Assembly (NCBI GenBank): GCA_009911175.1
Contig: QXWX01000012.1
Coordinates: 1 to 64,000 of the forward strand
Direction: 5' to 3'
Origin: Lachnospiraceae bacterium
GTDB lineage: Bacteria > Bacillota_A > Clostridia > Lachnospirales > Lachnospiraceae
DNA: 64,000 nucleotides
Within the stretch, counting starts at the first letter, position 1; every line of letters begins with the position of its first letter. The notes under the pieces were generated by a model. It did no database searches. It was given only the letters and a program-made list of their open reading frames with translations, and was not told where the DNA came from. Made by a program: the position numbers and the translations under genes. Shown piece after piece: positions 27,427-34,975 of the stretch.

Positions 27427-27519
27427 TGGATGCGCCGCGCCCTGTTCCGGTTTGTTCTCAGCAGGTACCGCTGGAGCTTAGGGCTGCCGATTGCGATGAT
27501 ATACAGGAGGTAAGAGAGT

Positions 27520-28374
27520 ATGGTAATAGACGTGCATGTACATCCGGGATTTTTGGCTCAGACAGGTGCCTTGACGGAATCGGAATTAAAATTTCGGCAG
27601 GATGTGATGGGACTGTACAAAACGGATGAGATTGAGATAGAAGCGTGGAAGAATCTGTGCAGGTGTGCGGAAATCGACCGACTGTTCCTTCTGCCGTTGG
27701 ATCTGAAAACAACGGAGGGGGGAGGTGTGGGAACCAATGAAGAGGTCGCGGAGCTTGTAAAAGAGAATCCGGACTGGTTCTGTGGATTTACCAGTGTAGA
27801 CCCGCACAGGGAGGATGCGCTGGAAGTTCTGGAACGTGCCTTTACCGAGCAGAGGCTTTCCGGATTGAAGCTGCATCCTTCTAAGCAAAGGTTTTATCCG
27901 GATGATGAGGCCATGGATCCGATCTATGAGATGTGTGTGAGATATAACAAGCCCATCCTGTTCCATGCCGGAGTATCCATGGAACCTGGAACCCTGACCA
28001 AATACGCGCATCCGCTGCGTTTTGAAGAAACAGCATACAGATTTCCGAAGCTTCGGATTTGTCTTGCGCATTTTGGATGGCCCTGGGTAAAGGAGACCTG
28101 TATGCTGATGCTGAAATACCGCAACATTTATACGGATACGGCGATGCTGTACTTTGATAACCCGAAAGAATTCTATGCGCAAAGTCTCGGCGTGGATATT
28201 GGTCCCCATTGGATTGACAGGAGTCTCAGGCATCAGGTCATGTTCGGCTCTGACGAACCCAGGTTGGAGATGCTCCGTATGATCCGCACCATTCGGGAGA
28301 TGGATATGCGGGAATCCACGAAGAAGCTGATCTTGGGAGAAAATGCGCTGCGGTTTCTAAATGGAGGTGCTTAA
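27520..28374 (+). CDS. Amidohydrolase family 2 (PF04909-type) hydrolase or decarboxylase
   Basis: This is a 284-residue TIM-barrel metal hydrolase. The metal motif H-x-H is intact in VIDVHVHPG (residues 2-10), with further ligands in ILFHAGVS (about 147), LAHFGWPW (about 187) and FGSDEPR (about 243). The family includes 2-pyrone-4,6-dicarboxylate lactonases and decarboxylases such as ACMSD. GGAGG precedes the ATG. It lies between the FrlD-like kinase and YjbQ (1-base gap to the next start). Substrate not assigned. Confidence 0.75.
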   Translation: MVIDVHVHPGFLAQTGALTESELKFRQDVMGLYKTDEIEIEAWKNLCRCAEIDRLFLLPLDLKTTEGGGVGTNEEVAELVKENPDWFCGFTSVDPHREDALEVLERAFTEQRLSGLKLHPSKQRFYPDDEAMDPIYEMCVRYNKPILFHAGVSMEPGTLTKYAHPLRFEETAYRFPKLRICLAHFGWPWVKETCMLMLKYRNIYTDTAMLYFDNPKEFYAQSLGVDIGPHWIDRSLRHQVMFGSDEPRLEMLRMIRTIREMDMRESTKKLILGENALRFLNGGA

Positions 28375-28375
28375 A

Positions 28376-28804
28376 ATGGTAAAAATGGAAGAAATTACAT
28401 ACATTACCCAAGCCTATAATGAGCTGCGCCCGCTCGGAAAAGAAGTCTGCCGGATCACGGAGCGAAGTGGGATCCAAAACGGGATCGTGCATGTGATCAC
28501 TAAGCATACGACAACCGGGATCACGGTAAATGAATGCCTGGAATGCCTGGAGGATGACATTCTGGGCTGGCTTGGAAAGGTATTTCCGGAGGATGGCTTT
28601 TACTATCATGCCAGGTTCCTGGACAGCTATGGCGCCATGGCAGGCAATCCGACCGGGCATCTGAAAGCGATGGTGACCGGGAATCATGCCAGCTTTCCGG
28701 TCGTTGAAGGCAAGGTGCTGCTGGGATCCGCTCAGGAGGTCTATCTTGCGGAATTTGACGGGCCTCAGGAAAGAACCGTTACCGTGACAGTCATTGGAGA
28801 ATAG
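28376..28804 (+). CDS. yjbQ: YjbQ family protein (UPF0047)
   Basis: This is a 142-residue protein of the YjbQ/UPF0047 family. ITKHTTTGITVNE (about residues 36-48) and the C-terminal EFDGPQERTVTV are diagnostic. E. coli YjbQ can partly replace thiamine phosphate synthase when overproduced, but the normal role of the family is unclear. The ATG at 28376 follows GGAGGTG, which overlaps the end of the upstream hydrolase gene, so the two are tightly coupled. Its presence inside a sugar-amine operon suggests another role here, perhaps on a phosphorylated intermediate (inference). Confidence 0.85.
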   Translation: MVKMEEITYITQAYNELRPLGKEVCRITERSGIQNGIVHVITKHTTTGITVNECLECLEDDILGWLGKVFPEDGFYYHARFLDSYGAMAGNPTGHLKAMVTGNHASFPVVEGKVLLGSAQEVYLAEFDGPQERTVTVTVIGE

Positions 28805-28819
28805 ATAAGGAGGACAAAT

Positions 28820-29668
28820 ATGTCTGAAAAAATTTTAGAAAGAATCGCGATCAGTAACTTTAATTACAGAAGATGGAGCTTCGGCTATTTCCTGGAATCC
28901 GTAAAAAAGCTTGGGCTTAAGAATATCGAACTGTGCGGGTGCCATCCCCATTTTACCAGCTTTGAGGCAGAGGAATTTCCGGTGCGGGAGCTGGCAGAGC
29001 AGATCAAAGCGGCAGGGATCTCGGTACCGGTCATCATGCCGGAACAGAATTTCCTTCCGATCAATATAGCTGCCGTCAATTCGTTTTTAAGAGAGGAGAG
29101 CATCCGTCAGCTCCGGTTTTATATTGAAAATGCAAATGCGTTTGACTGCGGGAAAGTCGTGATCTATCCCGGAAAAGCATTTATGGACCATCCTCATTCA
29201 CAAGGGTGGATGTATGCAAGGGAATCCGTAAAACAGCTCTGCGAAATTGCGGAGGAATATGGGGTTACCCTTCTGATGTCTCCGGTATCCGCCTTTGTAT
29301 CGGATCTGATGACAGACTGCAAGACAGCGGAACGGATGCTGAGAGAAGTGGGAGCAGACAATCTGGAGGTTTGTGTAAATTCGAGTATCTTAGGATATGC
29401 GGGGGATACTCTGGAGACGTATTTTAAAGCCTTCGGTGATAAGATCGGCCACGTACAGCTTGCGGACGCGGTAGAGGACTGTGATCAGCTTGCCTGGGGC
29501 GAAGGGAATGTAAACCTTGCCGGGCAGATTGCGGTACTGGAAAAATATCACTATGAAGGATCGGTTTCGATGGAGCTTCTGATGGAAGAATACGCGGAAG
29601 ATCCGCATGGGGTTCATGCAGGCAGCTTAGAGTATATGAAGTCTCACATGGAGGAGGAACGGTCATGA
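28820..29668 (+). CDS. Sugar isomerase/epimerase-fold protein lacking most metal ligands
   Basis: This is a 282-residue xylose-isomerase-like TIM barrel. Aligned by eye with FrlC, the metal Glu in LILEP is Ser (LLMSP), the Asp in SMVDI is Asn (VCVNS), and the second His in HLHIVD is Gln (HVQLAD). Only the last Glu (SMELLM) remains. It is therefore unlikely to be a normal metal-dependent epimerase. The next gene, with overlapping ATGA, is a paralogue with all ligands, so a heteromer or a regulatory partner is possible. AAGGAGG precedes the ATG. Confidence 0.7.
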   Translation: MSEKILERIAISNFNYRRWSFGYFLESVKKLGLKNIELCGCHPHFTSFEAEEFPVRELAEQIKAAGISVPVIMPEQNFLPINIAAVNSFLREESIRQLRFYIENANAFDCGKVVIYPGKAFMDHPHSQGWMYARESVKQLCEIAEEYGVTLLMSPVSAFVSDLMTDCKTAERMLREVGADNLEVCVNSSILGYAGDTLETYFKAFGDKIGHVQLADAVEDCDQLAWGEGNVNLAGQIAVLEKYHYEGSVSMELLMEEYAEDPHGVHAGSLEYMKSHMEEERS

Positions 29669-30522
29669 AGAAAATAAAATTGGAACAGTTTGGCGTAATG
29701 AGCGTATTGTATCAGCAGTATAGTCTGGAATACGCAATGGATTCCCTGGCATCCAACGGACTGCGCTATATGGATTTCTGGGGCGGCGCGACGCATTACT
29801 GCGCGTTCGATACCCCGCTTGCGAAACGGCAGAAACGAGTTTCGGATATCCGCCAGATGATGGAAGACAGAGGGCTGGAGATGTCTGTATTTACAGCAGA
29901 ACAGATCTGTCTGTATCCCATCAATATTGCGTCCTCCAATCCCTATGTACGCAAAAATTCCATGGAGATCGTCAAGAGATATCTGGAGGACACGAAAGAG
30001 TTCGGCGCGGGCTATTACTTTATGCAGATGGGATACTGCATGTTCGACGAGGATGCGGACGCGGCGTATCAGCGTTCTATCGAATCCATGCGGGAACTCT
30101 GTGAATATGCGGAAAAAATCGGTGTGAAGATGGTGATGGAACAGCTCCAGAAATATGAATCCAACCTTTGCTATAACACGGCGATGCTGAAAAAAATGAT
30201 CGAGGACGTGAACTGCCCGTCCCTGACCGCCTGTATTGACTGCGTGGCAGCCACGGCAGCGGGGGAGGATGTAGAATACTTTTATAATATGTTCGGGGAT
30301 AAACTGCATCACGCGCATCTGGCGGACGGCTTCCCCACAGGGCATCTCTGTCCGGGAGACGGTGAGAATCCTTTGAAGGAGTACCTCAGGACATTTGCGG
30401 CGCATGATTATCAGAAATCCATTACCATGGAAATCAATAACCAGATGTATTTTGACAATCCGGATGCGGCAGTCGCGAAAGCAGTGGATTGGCTGAGGAC
30501 GGTTGACTGTGTGGAAATGTAG
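29665..30522 (+). CDS. FrlC-like sugar isomerase/epimerase
   Basis: This is a 285-residue xylose-isomerase-like TIM barrel. GLRYMDFWGGATHYCAFD (residues 31-48) parallels the FrlC segment YDGIEIWGGRPHAFAPD. The metal ligands appear complete: Glu in MVMEQLQ, Asp in ACIDCVA, the second His in HAHLAD and Glu in ITMEINN. Its ATG overlaps the stop codon of the degenerate paralogue (ATGA). It is the last gene of the FrlB operon. It may epimerise a psicose-type conjugate to the fructose form for the kinase. Confidence 0.75.
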   Translation: MKKIKLEQFGVMSVLYQQYSLEYAMDSLASNGLRYMDFWGGATHYCAFDTPLAKRQKRVSDIRQMMEDRGLEMSVFTAEQICLYPINIASSNPYVRKNSMEIVKRYLEDTKEFGAGYYFMQMGYCMFDEDADAAYQRSIESMRELCEYAEKIGVKMVMEQLQKYESNLCYNTAMLKKMIEDVNCPSLTACIDCVAATAAGEDVEYFYNMFGDKLHHAHLADGFPTGHLCPGDGENPLKEYLRTFAAHDYQKSITMEINNQMYFDNPDAAVAKAVDWLRTVDCVEM

Positions 30523-30531
30523 GAAAATTCT

Positions 30532-30560
30532 TTGAAATCCAAATCAATCTATGGTAAAAT
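30532..30560 (+). promoter_or_regulatory. Predicted promoter of the fourth GntR gene
   Basis: TTGAAA (30532-30537) and TAAAAT (30555-30560) are 17 bases apart, with GG directly before the -10 box, as in the promoters at 10765, 20586 and 34911. Confidence 0.55.
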
Positions 30561-30609
30561 ATTTCCAACCGTACAGGCGGAGATGTTTCCGAGGATTGAG
30601 GAGATAGGC

Positions 30610-31314
30610 ATGAAGAAACCACGATACATACAGCTGAGCGACGAGATCAGGAATATGATATTGAACAATGAATATCAATATGGGGAGATGTTTCCGCCGG
30701 AGAGAGAACTGGAAATGACTTATGAGATGGACAGGAAGACCATCAGAAAAGCATTGAATATCCTGGCAGAAGAGGGCTTGCTGACCCGGATCAAAGGGAA
30801 AGGAACGTTTGTGAACAGCCCGGATATCAATTACTCCATGCGGAAGATCAGCGGATTCGGAGGGCTTTTGGAACAGCAGGGGATTGAGAGCACCGCAAAG
30901 GTCATCTCCGTATCGGAAGAGCAGGCAGGTTACCGGCTGGGAAAGCTGATGGAGATCGGCCGGGCGGAGCCTGTATGGAAGATGATACGCCAGCGTTTTG
31001 CCAAGGGAGAACCGCTGGCATTGGAGATCACATATGTCAAGCAGGGGATCATTCCTGATTTTGCAAATATCGATTTTGAAGTGTATTCCTTATATGATAT
31101 GTATACCAAGCACGGACACGTGCCTGCTTTTGTGGAGGAGCGGATTGATGCCGTGGAGGTTTCCGCGGTCGAGGCAAAATATCTGGGAATCCAGGAAGGA
31201 GAGTCTGTCTTTTCAGTTTCGGATATTACCAGGGATCAGGACCAGAAGGTTATAGAGTACACCAGGACATATACAAACAGCAGCAGGATCAAGCTGTCAA
31301 CGCAGCTTTCGTGA
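30610..31314 (+). CDS. GntR/HutC-type regulator with UTRA domain (4 of 6)
   Basis: This is a 234-residue protein. The winged helix (residues 3-68) includes MFPPERELEMTYEMDRKTIRK and IKGKGTFV, followed by a UTRA domain that ends in KVIEYTRTYTNSSR. The start at 30610 follows GAGGAGATAGG; the upstream extension of the frame lies over the promoter and is rejected. It follows the FrlB operon and precedes a HAD phosphatase. Confidence 0.85.
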   Translation: MKKPRYIQLSDEIRNMILNNEYQYGEMFPPERELEMTYEMDRKTIRKALNILAEEGLLTRIKGKGTFVNSPDINYSMRKISGFGGLLEQQGIESTAKVISVSEEQAGYRLGKLMEIGRAEPVWKMIRQRFAKGEPLALEITYVKQGIIPDFANIDFEVYSLYDMYTKHGHVPAFVEERIDAVEVSAVEAKYLGIQEGESVFSVSDITRDQDQKVIEYTRTYTNSSRIKLSTQLS

Positions 31315-31320
31315 GTATAA

Positions 31321-31351
31321 GGGCATCTGCAAAAAACGATTGTAGATGTCC
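31321..31351 (+). terminator. Terminator after the fourth GntR gene
   Basis: GGGCATCTGCAA (31321-31332) pairs with TTGTAGATGTCC (31340-31351) with two G-U pairs, followed by TTTCGCTTCT. Confidence 0.55.
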
Positions 31352-31425
31352 TTTCGCTTCTATAGACTCAGGTGATGTGGAAGCTTGTCGGAAAGCATCT
31401 TTTTACGTATGGAAGGAAAGGGAAT

Positions 31426-32205
31426 ATGGAGAAAAAGGAAAAAGCAATCATTTTTTTTGACATTGACGGAACACTGTGTGAATATGAAGCGGTTCCTACC
31501 GGGAAGGTGCGGGAGGCATTTGCAAAGCTGCATGAGAATGGGCATGTCGCGTTTTTGTGTACCGGCCGTGGAAATCCGGATATTCCGAAGGAGATCCATG
31601 AGTTGGGATTCGAGGGCGTGATCAGCTGCATGGGGGCGGAAATTCAGATCCGCGGGAAGAAAGTACGCCATGCGGCTCTTTCGGAGGAGGAGCTGCTGGA
31701 GAGTGTGAGGGTTCTGCTTGAGCATAAGATCGCGGCGCTGCTCCTGGGCGCGGAGGAAGTGCTTCGGACCGGCTATATGAAGCCGGTGGAGAGGGAAACG
31801 GGTGTAATATGGAAAGTAGAAGACCTGTTCCAAAACGGAGTATGCGCGGAGATCGCAAGTATTGATTCGGAATATGCGGACAGGGCGGAATATGAGGACT
31901 GCAGGAAGGTGCTGGAAAAGCATTCGGAGGTTATTGAGTACAATGCATATACCTCCCAGACACAGATCCGTGGAGTGGATAAGGCCAATGCGATCCGCGA
32001 GGTACTGGATCGTCCGGAATATCAAGGCCTGGTATCCTATGCGATCGGGGACAGCCAGAACGATATTCCGATGTTCCAGGCCGTGGACGCAGGGATTGCA
32101 ATGGGGCAGGCTGTGGAATCCGTGAAAGAAAGGGCCGCATACGTAACAGGCACTCTGGAGGAAGAAGGGGTATTTCATGGATTAAGGCATTATAAGCTGA
32201 TCTGA
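31426..32205 (+). CDS. Cof-type HAD-IIB phosphatase
   Basis: This is a 259-residue haloacid dehalogenase-family hydrolase. Motif I is FFDIDGTLC (residues 10-18) with both catalytic Asp. Motif II is LCTGRG (about 45), the conserved lysine lies in GVDKANAI (about 185), and motif IV is AIGDSQNDIPMF (about 206-217). A C2-type cap fills residues about 80-180. Cof-type enzymes remove phosphate from sugar phosphates and similar compounds. GGAAGGAAAGGG precedes the ATG. Between GntR regulators, it may detoxify or recycle a sugar phosphate intermediate of the region. Confidence 0.85.
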   Translation: MEKKEKAIIFFDIDGTLCEYEAVPTGKVREAFAKLHENGHVAFLCTGRGNPDIPKEIHELGFEGVISCMGAEIQIRGKKVRHAALSEEELLESVRVLLEHKIAALLLGAEEVLRTGYMKPVERETGVIWKVEDLFQNGVCAEIASIDSEYADRAEYEDCRKVLEKHSEVIEYNAYTSQTQIRGVDKANAIREVLDRPEYQGLVSYAIGDSQNDIPMFQAVDAGIAMGQAVESVKERAAYVTGTLEEEGVFHGLRHYKLI

Positions 32206-32218
32206 CCGTGACGCATGG

Positions 32219-32263
32219 ATGGTTACAGTTCACGGCCTGCGAACTGTAACCATGGATTTTTCT
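32219..32263 (+). terminator. Strong terminator after the HAD gene
   Basis: A perfect 13-bp stem (ATGGTTACAGTTC at 32219-32231 with GAACTGTAACCAT at 32241-32253) has a 9-base loop and is followed by TTTTTCTTTT. Confidence 0.85.
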
Positions 32264-32288
32264 TTTGGCCCGTTTCTGAAAACTTTTG

Positions 32289-32317
32289 TTGGATGTCCGG
32301 AAGATTTATGTTATGAT
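32289..32317 (+). promoter_or_regulatory. Predicted promoter of the fifth and sixth GntR genes
   Basis: TTGGAT (32289-32294) and TATGAT (32312-32317) are 17 bases apart, just after the HAD terminator. The -10 box is followed by about 50 bases before the probable ATT start codon. Confidence 0.5.
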
Positions 32318-32365
32318 GGATAAAACAGCAAACCATTATGACATACAGAAGGCAGGCGAGTTAGA

Positions 32366-33076
32366 ATTAGTAAATATGCGAATCTGGTGAATTCCAGACT
32401 GGTAGAGAAAATAGAGGATTACATTTATGAAAACCGATTAGGCCCCGGGGACAGGCTGCCCCCGGAGAGGGAATTTTGTGAGCAGCTGTGCGTCAGCCGC
32501 GTGACACTGCGGCAGGCGGTAAAAAAGCTGTGCGAGGCAGGAAGGCTGACGAATATCCAGGGAAAGGGCACATATCTTGCGGAAGAGCGGATCGTCAGAA
32601 ACTTAATGGAAATCGAAGCGGCGCCCCAGGATGCGTACAAGCTGATCGGGATCCAAAAGCAGATTGCGGGCGGAAGTGTAAATATTAAATTGAAATTGCA
32701 GCCAAGAAGCGAGGTATATCAGATCAAAAGGATCCGGATGGCGGATCAGGCCAGGATTTCGATCGAAACCTCATACATTCCGGTTTCTTATTTAAAGGCT
32801 GTTGATTTTGGACAGCTGGAGGAAAAGACCATGTATTCCTTCTATAATAAGGAGCTGAAAGGCAGCCTGACGAAAAAGGACATCCATATCAGTATCGGAA
32901 AGGCGGATTTTGAAGAAAGCGAATGGCTTGGAATCAAAGAAAACGCGCCCGTTGCGGTAGAAAAGCATCTGCTCTATCAGGAGAAGACTCCTGTGGAATA
33001 TCTGATATCCGTGTCCAGCGTGGATCGGATCCAATACATCGCAGAGCTGACGGCTGAAGAGGGCGGGGAAGAATGA
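32366..33076 (+). CDS. GntR/HutC-type regulator with UTRA domain (5 of 6), probable ATT start
   Basis: This is a 236-residue protein if it begins at ATT 32366. The frame from there reads x-SKYANLVNSRLVEKIEDYI, which lines up with MSRYTQLVSDELRELIEEYI (18243) and MEKYNNLRSDRVIDAIQEYI (20655). The only conventional start, GTG at 32387, would cut off this conserved helix and has no ribosome site. Between the in-frame stop at 32339 and 32387 there is no ATG, GTG or TTG. AGGCGAG lies five bases before the ATT. The winged helix (RLPPEREFCEQL, QGKGTYL) and a UTRA domain follow. Its stop overlaps the next GntR start. Confidence 0.78.
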   Translation: MSKYANLVNSRLVEKIEDYIYENRLGPGDRLPPEREFCEQLCVSRVTLRQAVKKLCEAGRLTNIQGKGTYLAEERIVRNLMEIEAAPQDAYKLIGIQKQIAGGSVNIKLKLQPRSEVYQIKRIRMADQARISIETSYIPVSYLKAVDFGQLEEKTMYSFYNKELKGSLTKKDIHISIGKADFEESEWLGIKENAPVAVEKHLLYQEKTPVEYLISVSSVDRIQYIAELTAEEGGEE

Positions 33077-33786
33077 TGAATGAACCTTTGTATGTGCGGA
33101 TCAGCGAGGATATCCGCAGCAAGATCAAGAGCGGGGAGATCCCCTATGGAAGCAGGCTTCCCGCAGAGAGGCAGATGGCGGAAAACTACGGCGTGGACAG
33201 AAAGACGCTTCGGAAGGCGATTGCCCTTCTGAGCGAAGAGGGAATCCTGAACTGCATGCAGGGAAAGGGAACGTATATCGCAAAGCCGCAGATCCCGTAT
33301 CAGGTTGAGATGCTGGACGACTTGGAGCAGATGATCCTGAGCAGCGGGATGGAGCCTTCCACCAGGGTTCTGTATACGGAATCCAGAAAAGCGGGGAGAA
33401 AATATGCGGCTCTTCTGGAGGTGGAGGAGGACACCGAGATTTTTCGGATACTTCGGCTGAGATCCGGGAATGGAGAACCGATCGCATTGATGGATTCCTA
33501 TGTGGTTTCCTCACTGGTGCCGGAGATCGAGACCGTGGATTTTGAAATGCATTCTCTGTATGGCGTGTTAAAGCAGAACGGGATCGAGGTCCGCAGAATC
33601 GATGAAAAATTTACTTTTGCGGAGATATCCAACCCGGAAGCGGCGATCTTGAAAATAGAAGAAAACGGAATTGCTTTTGTCACGGATGACAGGACGTATG
33701 ATCAGTACCAGAGAGCCGTAGAGTATACGAAGAGCGTGATCAATCACCAGAAGCTGTCGATTGATGTAAGCTTTCGACTAAAATGA
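33073..33786 (+). CDS. GntR/HutC-type regulator with UTRA domain (6 of 6)
   Basis: This is a 237-residue protein. The winged helix (residues 4-70: RLPAERQMAENYGVDRKTLRKA, MQGKGTYI) is followed by a UTRA domain ending in RAVEYTKSVINHQK. The start overlaps the stop of the fifth GntR gene by four bases (ATGA), so the two are co-translated. Two UTRA regulators in one operon could form heteromers or control different neighbours, for instance the BtpA gene and the pentulose operon. Confidence 0.85.
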   Translation: MMNEPLYVRISEDIRSKIKSGEIPYGSRLPAERQMAENYGVDRKTLRKAIALLSEEGILNCMQGKGTYIAKPQIPYQVEMLDDLEQMILSSGMEPSTRVLYTESRKAGRKYAALLEVEEDTEIFRILRLRSGNGEPIALMDSYVVSSLVPEIETVDFEMHSLYGVLKQNGIEVRRIDEKFTFAEISNPEAAILKIEENGIAFVTDDRTYDQYQRAVEYTKSVINHQKLSIDVSFRLK

Positions 33787-33831
33787 ATAAAACGGCAAAG
33801 AGAATTGTTTATAGAATAAAAGATCATGAGA

Positions 33832-33875
33832 GCGCTGCAAAACAGGAAGAACACCTGTTCTGCAGCGCCTTTTTA
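33832..33875. terminator. Bidirectional terminator between the GntR and BtpA genes
   Basis: GCGCTGCA (33832-33839) pairs with TGCAGCGC (33861-33868) and AACAGG (33841-33846) with CCTGTT (33854-33859). A T-run follows on the plus strand (33870-33875). The genes converge here. Confidence 0.75.
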
Positions 33876-33887
33876 CAAAGTTCTATA

Positions 33888-34712
33888 TTATGCGTTGTCT
33901 GGATGTTCCCTGCGGAAAACGGCAACCTGCGCCATGAACTCTTTGACACGTTCCGGGTCAATGTGATTATCAAACTTTCCGTCCACCTTAAACGTAGTCC
34001 CCACACATGCCCCGTCCGAGGCTTCCAGTTTTTGGATGATATTATGTGCCTTGCAGCCGGTTCCGGAGAACACCGGGACATCCGGTACAGCCCTGCGGAT
34101 CTCCATGATGGAATTGGAATCTGCTTCTTGCCCGGCATGGAATCCCATGAGGCAGTAAGCGTCCGGCCTTGCGCAGAAAAGTATGGATTTTGCGATGGAG
34201 ATTACATCTCTTGGCGCCACATACTCATCCGATTCATTGTTTAAAAAGTAAAGAAGCCTGCAGTCATCCAGCCCCAGGGCTTTTTTTCTGCGCAGTACGG
34301 CTGCCACATCCGGGACCGTAAAACCGCCGTCCCCGACATAGGCCCCTGTAAACAGGCCGCGGACGAAATTGGCGTCTACGGCTGCGGCAAGATCCACTGC
34401 CGCCATAGGATCGGATTCGCAGTCAATGCCAAAAGGCACTCGGATCTCCGGCATCAGCTCACCGATGATACGGGCCATGGCTGCCGGCGCGATAAAGTCC
34501 ACGTGAGTCTGGTAGGGAAGGCTGAATTCATTGGAAAAAAGAATTCCGTCTACACCGCCGTCCTGCAGTGCGTGCAGATCTTTTCTCGCGTCTTCCACTG
34601 CTTTTTTCATGCTGTCTCCTCTTTTAAATAAAGGATCCCCGGGAAAAGCATTCAAGTGCAGTAATGCGATCACAGGTTTTTCATAACCAAACATTTTTTT
34701 TCTCCATGACAT
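33888..34712 (-). CDS. BtpA/SgcQ family TIM-barrel protein
   Basis: This is a 274-residue protein of the BtpA family. IALLHLNAFPGDPLF (residues about 15-29), ALQDGGVDGILFSNE (about 48-62), PFGIDCESDP (about 93) and the C-terminal VFSGTGCKAHNI...VGTTFKVDG are family hallmarks. Members include cyanobacterial BtpA (photosystem I assembly) and E. coli SgcQ, which sits among sugar-phosphotransferase genes. The catalytic role is not established. AGGAGG precedes the ATG. It is divergent from the pentulose kinase operon and shares its operator-rich intergenic region, so it is probably co-regulated. Confidence 0.8.
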   Translation of the reverse strand: MSWRKKMFGYEKPVIALLHLNAFPGDPLFKRGDSMKKAVEDARKDLHALQDGGVDGILFSNEFSLPYQTHVDFIAPAAMARIIGELMPEIRVPFGIDCESDPMAAVDLAAAVDANFVRGLFTGAYVGDGGFTVPDVAAVLRRKKALGLDDCRLLYFLNNESDEYVAPRDVISIAKSILFCARPDAYCLMGFHAGQEADSNSIMEIRRAVPDVPVFSGTGCKAHNIIQKLEASDGACVGTTFKVDGKFDNHIDPERVKEFMAQVAVFRREHPDNA

Positions 34713-34770
34713 AACAGTTACCTCCTGAAAATGAAATGATGTGAATCAAAAAAGAGAAGTTGACATATAG

Positions 34771-34944
34771 TTTTAATGATACCATATCAACCAATTCATA
34801 TTAAAATAATACCATTTATAAGACAAAAAGGCAACCAGTAAATTGAAAAATAATAAAAAAACAAGTATAATCAAGAAATAAGATGTTATATTCTAAATAA
34901 TAAATATAAATTGACAACAATAATGTTTAATGGTATTATTAAAT
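34771..34944. promoter_or_regulatory. Divergent control region with three operator-like boxes and two promoters
   Basis: Three related boxes are seen: TTTTAATGATACC (34771-34783), TTAAAATAATACC (34801-34813) and, inverted, GGTATTATTAAAT (34932-34944). The last overlaps the -10 box of a promoter TTGACA (34911-34916) / TATTAT (34934-34939) with 17-base spacing; its fuller context TTTAAT...ATTAAA is palindromic. A second promoter reads TTGAAA (34843-34848) / TATAAT (34866-34871), also 17 apart. Both face the FGGY kinase gene. The first box lies close to the BtpA gene and could block its promoter. A GntR/UTRA repressor is the likely binder. Confidence 0.6.
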
Positions 34945-34975
34945 AAAATATTGGTGGATATAGAGAGGAGGAGAA

